From: Mesostigma viride
Lineage: Eukaryota; Streptophyta; Mesostigmatophyceae; Mesostigmatales; Mesostigmataceae
Length of the DNA stretch: 64,000 nucleotides
Assembly: GCA_009746045.1 (NCBI GenBank)
Contig: RPFO01000103.1
Span: forward strand, 664,570 to 728,569
Direction: 5' to 3'
The notes beneath the pieces were generated by a model. That model was not told where the DNA came from. It was given only the letters and a program-made list of their open reading frames with translations, and made no database searches. Positions 1-10,765 of the stretch are shown in pieces; position 1 is the stretch's first letter; each line of letters opens with the position of its first letter. A program made the translations under genes and the position numbers.

Positions 1-250
1 GCGGGGGACACCTGGACGGCGTTTATGACGCGACTCAGGTCGTTCCTGAGTGACAAGAGGACCATAGATGGGTCCCACCTGAAGCAAGAATACCTGGACT
101 ACAAGCCCATCAAGGGGCAACTAGTGGTCCACGCCTTTGAAGACTTCGTCAAGCTAAGGGAGGACGCCATGGCCAAGGGCTTCTTCGTCGCAGATCGGAT
201 GGCCATGGGCGACTTTCTCAAGTCGCTGCAGCTGGATCCGGTCACCATGG
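1..250 (+). CDS. gag: Copia-like Gag, N-terminal part (partial, interrupted)
   Basis: The frame is open from base 1, so the start lies upstream of the window. The visible ~83 residues are a charged helical region typical of retrotransposon Gag. The frame runs into the LTR of the nested element at base 251 and stops shortly after. The remainder of the same frame resumes at 3177. Only position, frame and the downstream knuckle support the assignment; this stretch alone has no diagnostic motif. Confidence 0.7.
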
Positions 251-826
251 TGTCAAAATGTAAGACAGGTGGCAGGCTTAAAGATCGAATAATGCTTTAC
301 TGATTTTATATATTGACTTTGAGTCGGCGTACAAACGGGTAGCCATGACAATTGCAGGGGCAACATTAAGTGGAAAAACACACTGTCGCAGTATCCGTCG
401 ATCTGGAAATAATCTACGGTATAAGTTAAAGTGCATCCAGCCGCCACACACAAGTGGGTGGCTTACACCAACACTAAAATGATGCGTCAGATCACTAGTA
501 TGCAAGTACAAGGACATTGCGCCTCCAGGGCAGCACTTAGTGAACATAGGGTCGGCGCGTAGCGCGGAGCCAGGCAAATTTTGTCAGACGGCTACAGTAC
601 CACTGGCTACAGTACCACTGGTTACAGTACCACTGGTTACAGTACCACTGGTTACAGTACCACTGGGTACAGTACCACTAGGGTACGGATGTCAGCTAGC
701 TAATATATTTAGCTAACTAATATATTTAGTAGAATGTAGAAGAAAGTAGTCATATAAGTTCCGGTATACCCGAAACTAGCACACTCAATAAAAAAACTGT
801 CAGGCATATTGGGGCATATCCTGACA
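251..826 (-). repeat. 3' LTR of the gag-only element
   Basis: This 576-bp repeat has TG...CA ends. It contains six tandem 15-bp units of the type GGTTACAGTACCACT at 590-679. On the minus strand the purine tract CAAGGGGGG immediately precedes it, as expected for a polypurine tract beside a 3' LTR. Confidence 0.92.
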
Positions 827-836
827 CCCCCCTTGC
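827..836 (-). promoter_or_regulatory. Polypurine tract of the gag-only element
   Basis: Read on the minus strand, a run of G preceded by AA abuts the 3' LTR. This is the position and composition of a plus-strand DNA primer in LTR elements. Confidence 0.7.
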
Positions 837-927
837 ATACAATGTGCCTGTTCCCCCCTTGCTCAGAGAAACCTATAGCTAGTGAGGGTATAGCCGGGTA
901 CACTCCCATGGCACCCCCCTTACACGG

Positions 928-2286
928 CTATCTGGTTGGAGCTGAGAGGAGACTTGATGACTGTAGCCCCCAGGTGTCCCTGGGAGTGCGCCACAGTGGC
1001 TGTCGCTTGGAGAATGCTGGTGACCCTAGAAAAAACTTGGTTGTGGCTGCTGTTGCTGGTAAAATGCTGGGACCCTGGAAAGACATCCGGTGGCCCCCAG
1101 GTGTCCCTGGGAGTGCGCCACAGGAGAAAAGAACACAGGTTGACTGGTTGATGCTGGTACTGCAGTACTGGTCACTGCTGGCTGCTGGCATGAAGACCTG
1201 CACCTGGCACGTCTGGCAGGGTGGGCGACTAGCCGCTAGCAATGCAGGAGGGCCAGAGGACGGGTTGGGGGGGCTGGCTGCTGTCGCCTGCTGCAGTGCA
1301 GGTTGAAAAGCTCCAGGGCCCACGTCTGGTGCTAGCTGGGCCCAGCTGGCTGCTACCCCTTGTGCCCTGTCCCGGGGGAGCTGGATAAGGCGTTTAGAAG
1401 CAGAAACCGGGGGGAGGTCGTGGGCCTCGTGGGAGGGCGCCGGTGGGGTGTCGGTGGTGTGGTGGGCGGCGGGCCCGCCGGTGTTGCCGCGAGTGTTCCG
1501 TAGGTGAGGATACTTCCACCAGCAGGTGGGCTCCTGATGAGAGGTGCGACCGCAGTGGGTGCAGCTGGGCCGCTGGGTCCCGCCATTGTGACCGCCACGC
1601 CCCCTGCCACGGCCGGTGCCACGGCCACCGCGTCCAGAGTGGGAGGTATGATACACCCCGGTGGCCTCCGCGGAATCTTTGTTACCGTGCACAAGGTCCC
1701 AGGCCTTAAGAAGTGCCGCCTTAGTTTCCTGTAGGGTGATACCGTCCCCAAGGTTCAATTGGGCAAGGGACGGAAGCAACTCCTCGGTCACGCCGGCGAG
1801 CAGATTCTCGGCCAGATCCTCGGGTGCCATTTTGGCGCCGGTGGCAATCAGGTCGTTATATGTTAATTCCCCGTCGGTTATATATTGCCGCATTGTAACG
1901 CCGGGTTCCAGCTTCATTCGATTTAGCTTGCGGCGTAGTGCTCGCCGGTTGCTCATCTGCAGCTTGAGATGCTCATATTCTTCACAGATGCGATGATATG
2001 CCACGCTGCCAGTTTTCTGAGTAACACTGTTTGCCACTTTGAGTGCCGGTCCAACGAGGCACTGACAAAGGGCCGCAAAAAGAATCAGGTCGCGTTCCTC
2101 ATTGACCTCGGTGCCAAGCAGGACAGACAGCATCCCGAATGCTGTCACTACGGCCAGAAAAGGAATCTTGGTGTTATCCCACTTTACTGGGTCGAGGCCG
2201 TCGAACTGTGTAATATTTTTGCAGGCCTGTAGAATGTTGAGATCTTTTGTCGCTTTCGTAGCTGCTGCTGTCGCGGCTGCGGACAT
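928..2286 (-). CDS. gag: Gag polyprotein of the gag-only element
   Basis: A 452-residue frame. The first ~200 residues form a helical capsid-like region in the style of plant Copia Gag (UBN2-type). A Gly/Arg-rich stretch follows near residues 215-240, then a CX2CX4HX4C zinc knuckle near residues 245-258 (CTHCGRTSHQEPTC). The C-terminal third is Pro/Ala-rich and low in complexity. Gag would package the element RNA into cytoplasmic particles. The downstream end contains a 31-bp direct repeat (966-996 and 1093-1123). No pol frame follows. The ATG at 2286 is the first in frame after the 5' LTR and primer site. Confidence 0.85.
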   Translation of the reverse strand: MSAAATAAATKATKDLNILQACKNITQFDGLDPVKWDNTKIPFLAVVTAFGMLSVLLGTEVNEERDLILFAALCQCLVGPALKVANSVTQKTGSVAYHRICEEYEHLKLQMSNRRALRRKLNRMKLEPGVTMRQYITDGELTYNDLIATGAKMAPEDLAENLLAGVTEELLPSLAQLNLGDGITLQETKAALLKAWDLVHGNKDSAEATGVYHTSHSGRGGRGTGRGRGRGGHNGGTQRPSCTHCGRTSHQEPTCWWKYPHLRNTRGNTGGPAAHHTTDTPPAPSHEAHDLPPVSASKRLIQLPRDRAQGVAASWAQLAPDVGPGAFQPALQQATAASPPNPSSGPPALLAASRPPCQTCQVQVFMPAASSDQYCSTSINQSTCVLFSCGALPGTPGGHRMSFQGPSILPATAATTKFFLGSPAFSKRQPLWRTPRDTWGLQSSSLLSAPTR

Positions 2287-2582
2287 GATTGTCTCGGCAA
2301 GGTTAAAATCTGGTCACAACCGAGTCTCGGCAAGGTGAAAATCTGGAGACAGCCGAGAAAGCCGGAGACGCTCAATCCGTAATGGTAAAGATTAAGACTA
2401 ATATGCGACGATGGTTTAGAACAGCAAATACGAGGTAGAGACGATCGTCTAAATACTGGAGTTCTTGAATTTCGATACAGGGAAGCCCGTCTAGGATATG
2501 CACGACTGGCATAAAGTGCCGACGTCGGATTCAGGGAGTCAATTTGCCCGATAAATCGGACCAGTTTCAGCAATTTAGTAGG

Positions 2583-2600
2583 CCACCCCGCTCGATACCA
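2583..2600 (-). promoter_or_regulatory. Primer binding site, initiator-Met tRNA-like
   Basis: On the minus strand the bases directly after the 5' LTR read TGGTATCGAGC. This resembles the common plant PBS TGGTATCAGAGC, complementary to the 3' end of initiator Met tRNA, with one base missing. Confidence 0.65.
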
Positions 2601-3176
2601 TGTCAAAATGTAAGACAGGTGGCAGGCTTAAAGATCGAATAATGCTTTACTGATTTTATATATTGACTTTGAGTCGGCGTATAAACGGGTAGCCATGACA
2701 ATTGCAGGGGCAACATTAAGTGGAAAAACACACTGTCGCAGTATCCGTCGATCTGGAAATAATCTACGGTATAAGTTAAAGTGCATCCAGCCGCCACACA
2801 CAAGTGGGTGGCTTACACCAACACTAAAATGATGCGTCAGATCACTAGTATGCAAGTACAAGGACATTGCGCCTCCAGGGCAGCACTTAGTGAACATAGG
2901 GTCGGCGCGTAGCGCGGAGCCAGGCAAATTTTGTCAGACGGCTACAGTACCACTGGCTACAGTACCACTGGTTACAGTACCACTGGTTACAGTACCACTG
3001 GTTACAGTACCACTGGGTACAGTACCACTAGGGTACGGATGTCAGCTAGCTAATATATTTAGCTAACTAATATATTTAGTAGAATGTAGAAGAAAGTAGT
3101 CATATAAGTTCCGGTATACCCGAAACTAGCACACTCAATAAAAAAACTGTCAGGCATATTGGGGCATATCCTGACA
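2601..3176 (-). repeat. 5' LTR of the gag-only element
   Basis: Near-identical partner of 251-826, with six 15-bp iterated units at 2940-3029. It is the transcription-initiating LTR, because the element reads on the minus strand. Confidence 0.92.
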
Positions 3177-3693
3177 CATGGATAATGTGACCATCCACAT
3201 GCGACAGGTCCATGGCTGGGCAGCCATGACGGACCAGTTGTATGAGTGTTTCAGCGGCAAGTACGTGGGTGGTAAGCGCCCTCGTCAGAATGATGAAGAG
3301 GCCACTGAACCCACGGTTAAGTCCATGAGGGGATCGGGCCACGGGGGCCCAGCGTCCTCGAGAGGGCCTGAGACCTCTTCAAGGGGTCGAGGAAGGTCCA
3401 GGAGGGGGCGTGACAGAAGGGCTGGACGGGGGACCCCGCCGAAGTCGGGACATCCACAGTCCCAGTTTGACTTCAAGAGGGTGGGTGGTCCTCCCAAGGC
3501 TGGGCCCAGCAGTGGGACCTCACGGGACATCAGTCAGGTGGAATGTTATTTCTGCCAGGGGAAGGGTCACTTCAGGAATGAGTGTCCCTCGTACCTGAGG
3601 CAGGAAGGTCAGAGCAAGCCAGCTCAGGGTGGCAGCAAGGACAAGGCTGGTCCATCCCAGGACAAGGGCAAGGGCAAGGCTGCTGATCATTGA
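3177..3693 (+). CDS. gag: Copia-like Gag, C-terminal part with zinc knuckle
   Basis: This resumes the frame interrupted at base 250. It contains an Arg/Gly/Ser-rich basic stretch and then a CX2CX4HX4C knuckle (CYFCQGKGHFRNEC, bases ~3544-3585), followed by a Lys/Gly/Gln-rich tail. It ends in a single TGA (3691-3693). The pol frame continues in the same register immediately after that stop, so Gag and Pol are separated by one codon rather than by a frameshift. Confidence 0.88.
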
Positions 3694-6600
3694 CTTGAGC
3701 CTGCACACATCCCTGAACCCTGGAGGGTGCCCCCAGGGGTGTGTAATGAAGCTGCTAGTGACAGCAGTGAGGGGCAGCCCCATGCTCTAGTGAAAGAGCC
3801 TATTGGACACGATGGGGCAAGCTTGGTTACCACAGAGAGTATGCCAGCTGTAGCTGCAGTGGTTACTCGCCAACGTGCCCGCCATGGCGGTGCTGAGCCT
3901 GAGGTAGGACCTGGTGATGTGGACCCAGGTGGATCTCAGAAGCATTCTGACCGTGCAGGACTGGCACAGGATGGTCAGGATGAGGATAGGGCTGGAGACA
4001 GTCTGACAGGCACGACCCTGGTGCCTCCTGTACATAAGGGATCTGTACATACCTTGAGTGCTAATAATGACAATAAAAGGTTTTCTCTCTTGTATGACAT
4101 TGCCTCAAGGTTGCATACCATGTTTGGCCATGCAGCTCAGTCTTTGCAAGTTGCTAGACGGCTGGGAGGAAGTGAGTTGTACTCCATCTGCCAACAGGTT
4201 GCTCAAGCTTGCAAGTGCAGGCTAGTTGCTAGAAAGCCCAAGCAGTCTCATGCCAGGACTCCTATTTTGCAGCCAGGCCATGTGCAGGTAGATATTCAGA
4301 GAATCAGGGGTTTGAAGCTGCTGGTGGCAGTGGACAGATATACCAAGTACAAGACCCTAGAGATCCTGCCTGACATGGAGAAGCCTACATTGATTGCTGC
4401 TCTGAAGTTGACAAGGAGCAGGTACCCTGGGTTGGAGTTGTTGCAGTGTGACATTCAGTTTGAGTGCTGTGAGAACCTGCCAGAGTTTCCAGAGTTGCTG
4501 ATTACACCCAGGGAGAGCCACGGCCAGCAAGGGGTGGTGGAGAGAGCCATCCAAGAGATCAAGACTGTGCTGCTGGTGGAGAGGATTCCAAGGACGTCAT
4601 CTGCCATTGTGACATCTGCATGGCTACGTTCTGTGGAGGACAGGCTGAACCTGAGGACTCCCATGTTCTTTGGTGACATTGCCATCAATCCTCTTATGCT
4701 GCATACCAGGATGCTGCCAGCTGATGCTGAGCAGGCATGGAAGGAGAAGCTAGAGGCCAAGTTCCTCAAGCTGAGGCAGAAAGACAAGGGCTGGAGTGTC
4801 CTAGAACCTAACGTTGGACAACAGGTTGTTGTGTGGAAGGAACCAAGCTTTCCAGGGAAACGTGGCAGCTGGCATGATGGGGTGGTGACCCGAGTAGAAG
4901 CCGCTGGCCATAAGTGCTGGGTGGCCATTGATGGCTCCCAAGCAGTGCACCGTCTGTCCTGGTCAAAGATCCGTCCCCGGGGAGGTAATCAAGGAGACCT
5001 CTTCCAGGTGCCCGCTGGTGTACAAGGCGGGGGTGACGTGGAGCTTCCTGATCAGGGTGCTACAGCTGTATCGAGCCCTCAGGGTGACCCTGGCCCGGCC
5101 CCTGGGGTACCTTCACATACGGTGGTTGGGCAAGCAGGCGGACAGGCTGCACCTCCGGAACGGCCCGACACCAGGCCTAGGGGTGTGCGTCTATCAGATA
5201 TTGTACAGGCTTTGCAAAGAGCCAAGAAGGAGCCTAAGGTGTCCAAGCTTGTCCAGTTGGATGAACCTGAGGTAGCTGCCATGGAGATAGATACCAATGC
5301 ACAGGTTTCTGTCATGGGACCTCAGCATACAGGAGAACTGCTGGTCGGAGAACCAAGTTGCCCCTGGGTGTCTGATTTCAGTGGTAGGACGCATCTAAGG
5401 GTGTTGGGAGAGGTTACTGCCCCTGTCATGGGTGTGGATGTGACCTTCCTTGTCCTAGAGGACTATGATGGCCCTGTGATTTTGGGTCAGAATTTTCTGG
5501 GCAATCCTGGGATTTCTATCAGAGCTACAGCTCTGAGAAGAGATGGCTGGGGGATGATTCCCCTAGAAAATTTCAGGACAACATTTCCAGTCAGGTGCAG
5601 GGCCAAGCCGGTCAAGGGTGTAAAATGGGATGAAGGGGAGGTGCCCCCAGCGGCCAGTTTGGTGATTCCAGCTGTGTTGCACCCCAGCAGTATTGGCATA
5701 ACTCACAGGAGCCTTGCTGCACACTCTCCTTTGACATATGACCAGCTGGTCCAAGAGATGAGCTCGCCTACTTTGTTTGAGGCTTGGAAGCTCGCCTTCT
5801 CCAAGGCATTGGAGGAGTGGTTGCAGTTTGAGTGTGCTGCACCAACAGACAGACGTCCCCCAGCATCAAGGAAGCTTGCTTTGAGATTTGTGCTGAAGAG
5901 GAAGGTTGTGGATGAGGTATCAGTGCCCCATGTCAGGCCTGTCCTGAATGAGTATCACGGCACGGGGAGTCTGCCAGGAGAGGAGCTATACACGCCAGGG
6001 ATGCTACACGACACATGGAGAATTTTGCTATGTCTCTACGTGGGGTTGCTGAACAGGGGAGCAGCTATGTCATCAGTGCTGCTGGACTTCAAGAGGGCAT
6101 TTTTAAAATCTGATCCAGAAGTGGCCAGGAGGGTGTGGAAGCAGGATGAGCCTTACTGTGTTGAGGTGCCTGCCATCTGGAAGCTGGAGCTGCATCAACA
6201 ATTCCTGGTTATTCTGAAGGGCCTGGAAGGACTCAGGTCGAGCCCAATCATCTGGAGACTCACGCTGCAGGAAGCTCTGATCAGTGAGTGTGGCTTGAGA
6301 GTGTCTTCAGTTGATCCCTGTTTGCTGCTGGCCCAATGGGAGGGTCTGCCAGTGTATGCTAGTTTGCATGGAGATGATCTGCATTTGCTAGCCCCCACGA
6401 CCTGGCTGAAGAAGTTTATTCCTGTCATCAGTGGCAAGTTTTCACTGGGCAAGGAGCTGTGGCAGGAGCCCAACAAGCCTGTAGTGTTCTGTGGAATGCA
6501 GGCTACCCTGTTCAGGAGGGACGGGGAGTGGAGTATCAGGCTTCAGGCTGGAGGAGATTATAAACAGACCATTGTGAAGGCCTTGCCAGAGAAGATCACC

Positions 6601-7284
6601 CAGGCTGCAGGACCTGAGTTGAGAGGCATGTGGGCCTGGTTTGCCAGCATCTGTGGTCCGTCTTTGATGGTCCATAGCAGAATGCCTGATGAGGTGCTTG
6701 AGGATGAGAAGCCTCGAGTCATAGCCCGGTTGGTGGAGAGTACCCCTGATCTGATTTTGTCTGGGATTGACTTTGCCCAGCCTATCACCTTGGAGATCTT
6801 TGTTGACAGTTCCATGGATGCTCGCCAGGTTACCAAGGTCAGGGGGAGATCTGCTGCTCTGTTTGCTTTTTATCAGAGCAGGGCAAGTTTGTTCAGCTGG
6901 TACAGCAGACTGCAGAAGAGGGTCTGTATCAGTTCAGATGTGGCAGAATGCAGGGCCATATGCGAGGGGATCCAGTCCAGCCTGTACATAAAGGAGTTAA
7001 TGCTGGAGCTGGCTTCAGTTACCCCTTGGACCTTGCAGATGGAGACGTTGTTGCTAACAGACAGCATGGGTATGGTCCAGTTTGTTCACAAGCAGCTGGC
7101 CAGGAGCCGGGACCTGGATTATTTGTTGCTGAAGGAGTTGGCCAGTTTGGTTGACTTGAAGCATATCCCTGGCGAGGAGAACCCTGCTGATGCATTGACA
7201 AAGCTGCCACACAAGGCCCCAGCCCAGTACAATGTACTGAGGAAGCTCATGAATGCTGACTGTCAAGTCGGTCTATCTGTCTAA
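3694..7284 (+). CDS. pol: Copia-like Pol: integrase, protease, reverse transcriptase, RNase H
   Basis: Open from the gag TGA to TAA at 7282-7284; no ATG is needed if it is made by read-through. Numbering from the GTG at 3727: an HHCC-like zinc module near residues 130-165; an integrase core with Asp ~188, Asp ~240 and Glu ~270 (VVERAI), with a short Asp-Glu spacing; a retropepsin-like segment at ~519-590 with IDTNAQVSVM in place of the usual DTGA and VILGQNFL; Copia-type RT with LLDFKRAFL (~785) and the catalytic LHGDDLHLL (~879); RNase H acidic residues (FVDSS ~1024, LLTDS ~1109) ending in the typical ADALTKL. The usual Copia order is protease before integrase; here the protease signature lies between integrase and RT. 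It is otherwise intact. Confidence 0.9.
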   Translation, partial: LEPAHIPEPWRVPPGVCNEAASDSSEGQPHALVKEPIGHDGASLVTTESMPAVAAVVTRQRARHGGAEPEVGPGDVDPGGSQKHSDRAGLAQDGQDEDRAGDSLTGTTLVPPVHKGSVHTLSANNDNKRFSLLYDIASRLHTMFGHAAQSLQVARRLGGSELYSICQQVAQACKCRLVARKPKQSHARTPILQPGHVQVDIQRIRGLKLLVAVDRYTKYKTLEILPDMEKPTLIAALKLTRSRYPGLELLQCDIQFECCENLPEFPELLITPRESHGQQGVVERAIQEIKTVLLVERIPRTSSAIVTSAWLRSVEDRLNLRTPMFFGDIAINPLMLHTRMLPADAEQAWKEKLEAKFLKLRQKDKGWSVLEPNVGQQVVVWKEPSFPGKRGSWHDGVVTRVEAAGHKCWVAIDGSQAVHRLSWSKIRPRGGNQGDLFQVPAGVQGGGDVELPDQGATAVSSPQGDPGPAPGVPSHTVVGQAGGQAAPPERPDTRPRGVRLSDIVQALQRAKKEPKVSKLVQLDEPEVAAMEIDTNAQVSVMGPQHTGELLVGEPSCPWVSDFSGRTHLRVLGEVTAPVMGVDVTFLVLEDYDGPVILGQNFLGNPGISIRATALRRDGWGMIPLENFRTTFPVRCRAKPVKGVKWDEGEVPPAASLVIPAVLHPSSIGITHRSLAAHSPLTYDQLVQEMSSPTLFEAWKLAFSKALEEWLQFECAAPTDRRPPASRKLALRFVLKRKVVDEVSVPHVRPVLNEYHGTGSLPGEELYTPGMLHDTWRILLCLYVGLLNRGAAMSSVLLDFKRAFLKSDPEVARRVWKQDEPYCVEVPAIWKLELHQQFLVILKGLEGLRSSPIIWRLTLQEALISECGLRVSSVDPCLLLAQWEGLPVYASLHGDDLHLLAPTTWLKKFIPVISGKFSLGKELWQEPNKPVVFCGMQATLFRRDGEWSIRLQAGGDYKQTIVKALPEKITQAAGPELRGMWAWFASICGPSLMVHSRMPDEVLEDEKPRVIARLVESTPDLILSGIDFAQPITLEIFVDSSMDARQVTKVRGRSAALFAFYQSRASLFSWYSRLQKRVCISSDVAECRAICEGIQSSLYIKELMLELASVTPWTLQMETLLLTDSMGMVQFVHKQLARSRDLDYLLLKELASLVDLKHIPGEENPADALTKLPHKAPAQYNVLRKLMNADCQVGLSV

Positions 7285-8728
7285 AAGCTGAGAGCTGGGT
7301 GCTTAAGTCTCTGGATATCAGGCTGGGAGCTTGATTGTACATAATCCTGAGCACACCTTGAGGGGTGAGACATGTCTCTGGTGTGGGAATGTCTGACATT
7401 GTCTCTGATGGAGAGATGTCTATCTGGGGTTTTCATCTCAGTCTGAGGTTTCCCCAGATCTGTGGTTTGTGGGCGGGGTTCGATTCCCTGGTGCCGTCTT
7501 AAGGCGGAGTTTCACGGACTGGCTGACCCATCCACCATGCTGGTGAGGTGGCGACAGGTCCCCTGATTTTCCACGGTTGGAACGAGTATGGGAGCTTGTG
7601 TTTTGCATGTGCTTCGCGTAGATGTTGTGTCTGGTTCGATAAGGGGCAGCAGACCGGCGCCGACTCCCGTCTGGGGGTCAGCAATGTTTTCTGATGAGCT
7701 GTTGTGGGTGATCTGTGGGGTTTCGCCTAAGGTCCTGAAGGTTGTACATACTTCTCAAGTTCTTAACTGAACACCTATGGGCTGCCACAGTTGGCCAACC
7801 TCTTGTACATGGGTAACACAACGAGCCTCCCGTGAAGGGATAGGGACTCATTGTAATTTGTTTGTGCTCCTGAGCCAGTATGGGTGCTATGTACATATAA
7901 TAAGGAATCCAAGCTGACTGTCATGCCCAGCGGGTTGTGACTTGTAGTCTGGGGAGGATATCCAGTACCCATTGTGTGTGTTTGTATGTAGACTTGTGTG
8001 AGCTGCTACAGCTCAAGAAAAGAAAGGATTGGAGTTAACGCCAAGCGCATTGGCGTGATCCTGATTCGGCATATCTCTGCGATTCCAGCGGCACCGGAAC
8101 GAGTTCATTCCGACAAGTATCAAGAAAGTTATGGCGTTCCGACTTCCCGGTCGCGCGCGAGCGCGAGCCGGCTGTTCTTCTAAGTCGGACGTGAATATTT
8201 GCCGACGACATATGGGGTCGACAGTAATTCCTGGGCTGACAGGAATTAGGTGCTGTACCTACGACGGTATTGGATTAATACGTCGTACGCAGGAAATAGG
8301 AACCTTAACCTGTGGTCTGTTGGTACCGCAGGCTTAGTCCTGGACTTCTAGGTGCAGATGCAATAGTCACTGTGGACTGTGCTCTGTGGTCACTGTGCCT
8401 GTATGGCAGACCTACTGTATAGGAGTGGGCGCTGTACAGGTAGTGAATACTGTACCGGGGGTGTTATTACTGAGCAGGCCTGCTAGGCTGCTCAGGACTA
8501 GCAAGCACAGTGCACAAGTATATAAACAATAGGCCAGTGCCAAATGGGCATCTCTTGCGAGCCCGCCTCACGTGTTGTGCCTTGACTTGGCAAGCGCGTG
8601 TACAAGCCTCAAGTGTGTGAGCGCTGTAAACATTATCCGATTTAAACAAAGCTCCGTTTCCAACCATATCACACATTGCTGCATTGCAACCATATCCTTC
8701 ACATTGCATGTGCTAAGAAAGCTTAACT
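7285..8728 (+). other. Non-coding 3' region of the Copia-like element, probable 3' LTR
   Basis: No credible gene. There is a TATA-like box (TATATAAAC) near 8519 and a palindromic CG-rich patch near 8150-8165. An LTR is expected here, but neither border can be proved without the upstream copy. Confidence 0.5.
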
Positions 8729-9419
<691 letters not shown>

Positions 9420-9811
9420 TGTATCCGGCGAACGCGCCCTGTTAGCCTTTCACCTGTCACCTCCACACGTGTGTGTGCCCGGCCCACCTTCAATTCAATT
9501 AGGATTCGCTGATACTCATTTCCCCTCTCACCTCTTTGGTCCATAATTGGCTAACAAGCTTAGGGGGGGGGGATGGTTTTTGATATAGTTGGATACGGAC
9601 CACATGATGCCCGATGGCCGTTTTTAATATAGGTAGTTGGATAAAAAATATACCCATTTCCCCGAAAATGCGCTACAGTCATTCCCGCGTTAAGTTGCGT
9701 TTCTTAAGGTTGCGTTCCCGCGTTAACTGAAGTTGCGGAGCCAGGGGGGGGCCGGGTTACCACCAGAGAAGTGCCAGAAGGACAAAATTCCCGAACCTAC
9801 ACAGTACTGTA

Positions 9812-10760
9812 AGGTTCGTTGAAACGGCGACAGGGGGGGTGGAAAAAACAAAAATATCAGACACCATGCTGAAATTTTCCAAGAGTTGGCCCTTGGACCC
9901 TACCTACCTAGCACCTAGGCGCTACTGATACCTAGCAAAACCCTGAGGTCCCAAGGGTTATAGGGGTCGACCTAGGGTGCAAAATGATCAGCTCCGCGAG
10001 CTCTACCGTTTGAGCATATTGGAGTACGGGAAAATTCCGGTTTTCTTAAATGGGTCGTTGGCCGGCGCGACGCGATACTGGCACGGCACGGCGCTGGATA
10101 GCCGAAGGCTTGTAGTGGTGGCAGACGGCAGCATACTTCCGTGCCTAGGGGCAGCACCATCTTGCGGGCAACCCCCCCCCCTCTATGGTACCTGCCAAAA
10201 TTTTGACTGCAGATTTGGGTTCAGCTCGCCAAGTGCTATCAGTTCGTCCGTCAAACCGTTTCAAAATTCCGACCATACAGGGAGCTAGCAGAAAATCCAA
10301 GTGTTTTGTTGTAAAAAACCCATATCGGCCCGGCACCCTACCTACCTACCCTTTAAGTTAACGGTTTTTGAGGCTCTGTAACTTCTAACCTAGAGACCCC
10401 CTGGGGTTGCGACCAGTGGCAAACATGCTTGTTTTCGCGAGATCTACTCGAATCCAGCATGATGTAAATTTTCTTGTTTTTTTCCACCCCCCCTGACGGC
10501 GAAGCCAATTTTTTTGGTCAGCGCAGGGTCAGCGTGTGAAGAGTGGACGCAATTGGAGCATATTCATTGGCGTCTACTTAGTACTAGAAGACGGATCTTG
10601 GTGCAAAACTCCTGACTCTGCGGCCAAAAATGGTACGACAAAAAGTTTTGCGCCAAGATCCATCGTCCAGTTAGTAGACACCAATGGAAATGCTCCACTT
10701 GCGTCCCCTGTTCACACGCTGGCAAAAAATATTGGCTTCGCCCTTTCTTCGAGCCTCTGC
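9812..10760. repeat. Imperfect foldback sequence, host of a nested MITE
   Basis: The stretch 9812-9830 plus 10496-10611 is the approximate reverse complement of ~10645-10765. Matching landmarks are GCGAAGCCAAT with ATTGGCTTCGC, CAGCGTGTGAA with TTCACACGCTG, and GGATCTTGG with CCAAGATCC. The left arm is continuous only after removing 9831-10495, so the MITE inserted into a pre-existing inverted repeat. No gene is seen. Confidence 0.7.
9831..10495. mobile_element. hAT-like MITE, 665 bp, with target duplication
   Basis: The ends are inverted: CAGGGGGGGTGGAAAAAA at the left and its near complement ending CCACCCCCCCTG at the right. Inner matches continue (CAGACACCATGCTGAAATTT against AATTTACATCATGCTGG). 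The flanks repeat ACGGCGA (9824-9830 and 10496-10502). CAGGG termini and a 7-8 bp duplication suit the hAT superfamily. No transposase is encoded. Confidence 0.75.
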
Positions 10761-10765
10761 CCGGC

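Larger units (their letters stand above)
251..3176 (-). mobile_element. Gag-only LTR retrotransposon (TR-GAG type) nested in the Copia gag
   Basis: Two 576-bp direct repeats (251-826 and 2601-3176) begin TGTCA and end TGACA. They differ at one base by my reading (C/T near 332 and 2682), which indicates recent insertion. The flanks carry the perfect 5-bp duplication CATGG (246-250 and 3177-3181). The interior (827-2600) is only 1.77 kb and encodes one minus-strand Gag with a zinc knuckle; there is no protease, integrase or RT. This matches non-autonomous terminal-repeat elements that keep only gag and depend on a partner for reverse transcription and integration. Confidence 0.92.
1..8728 (+). 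mobile_element. Copia-like LTR retrotransposon, 5' end outside window, split by a nested element
   Basis: Gag with a zinc knuckle is followed by a pol open frame with integrase, protease, reverse transcriptase and RNase H signatures. The RT and RNase H belong to the Copia (Ty1) type. The element enters from beyond base 1, so its 5' LTR is not visible. It is interrupted between bases 250 and 3177 by a younger gag-only LTR element; the gag frame resumes in register once that insert and one CATGG copy are set aside. The 3' limit is uncertain: 7285-8728 is non-coding and probably holds the 3' LTR, but without the 5' copy its borders cannot be fixed. Confidence 0.85.

Noticed and set aside
1353..1751. 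Overlapping frames inside the gag-only element
   Set aside because: Shadow frames of the Gag coding strand; no motif.
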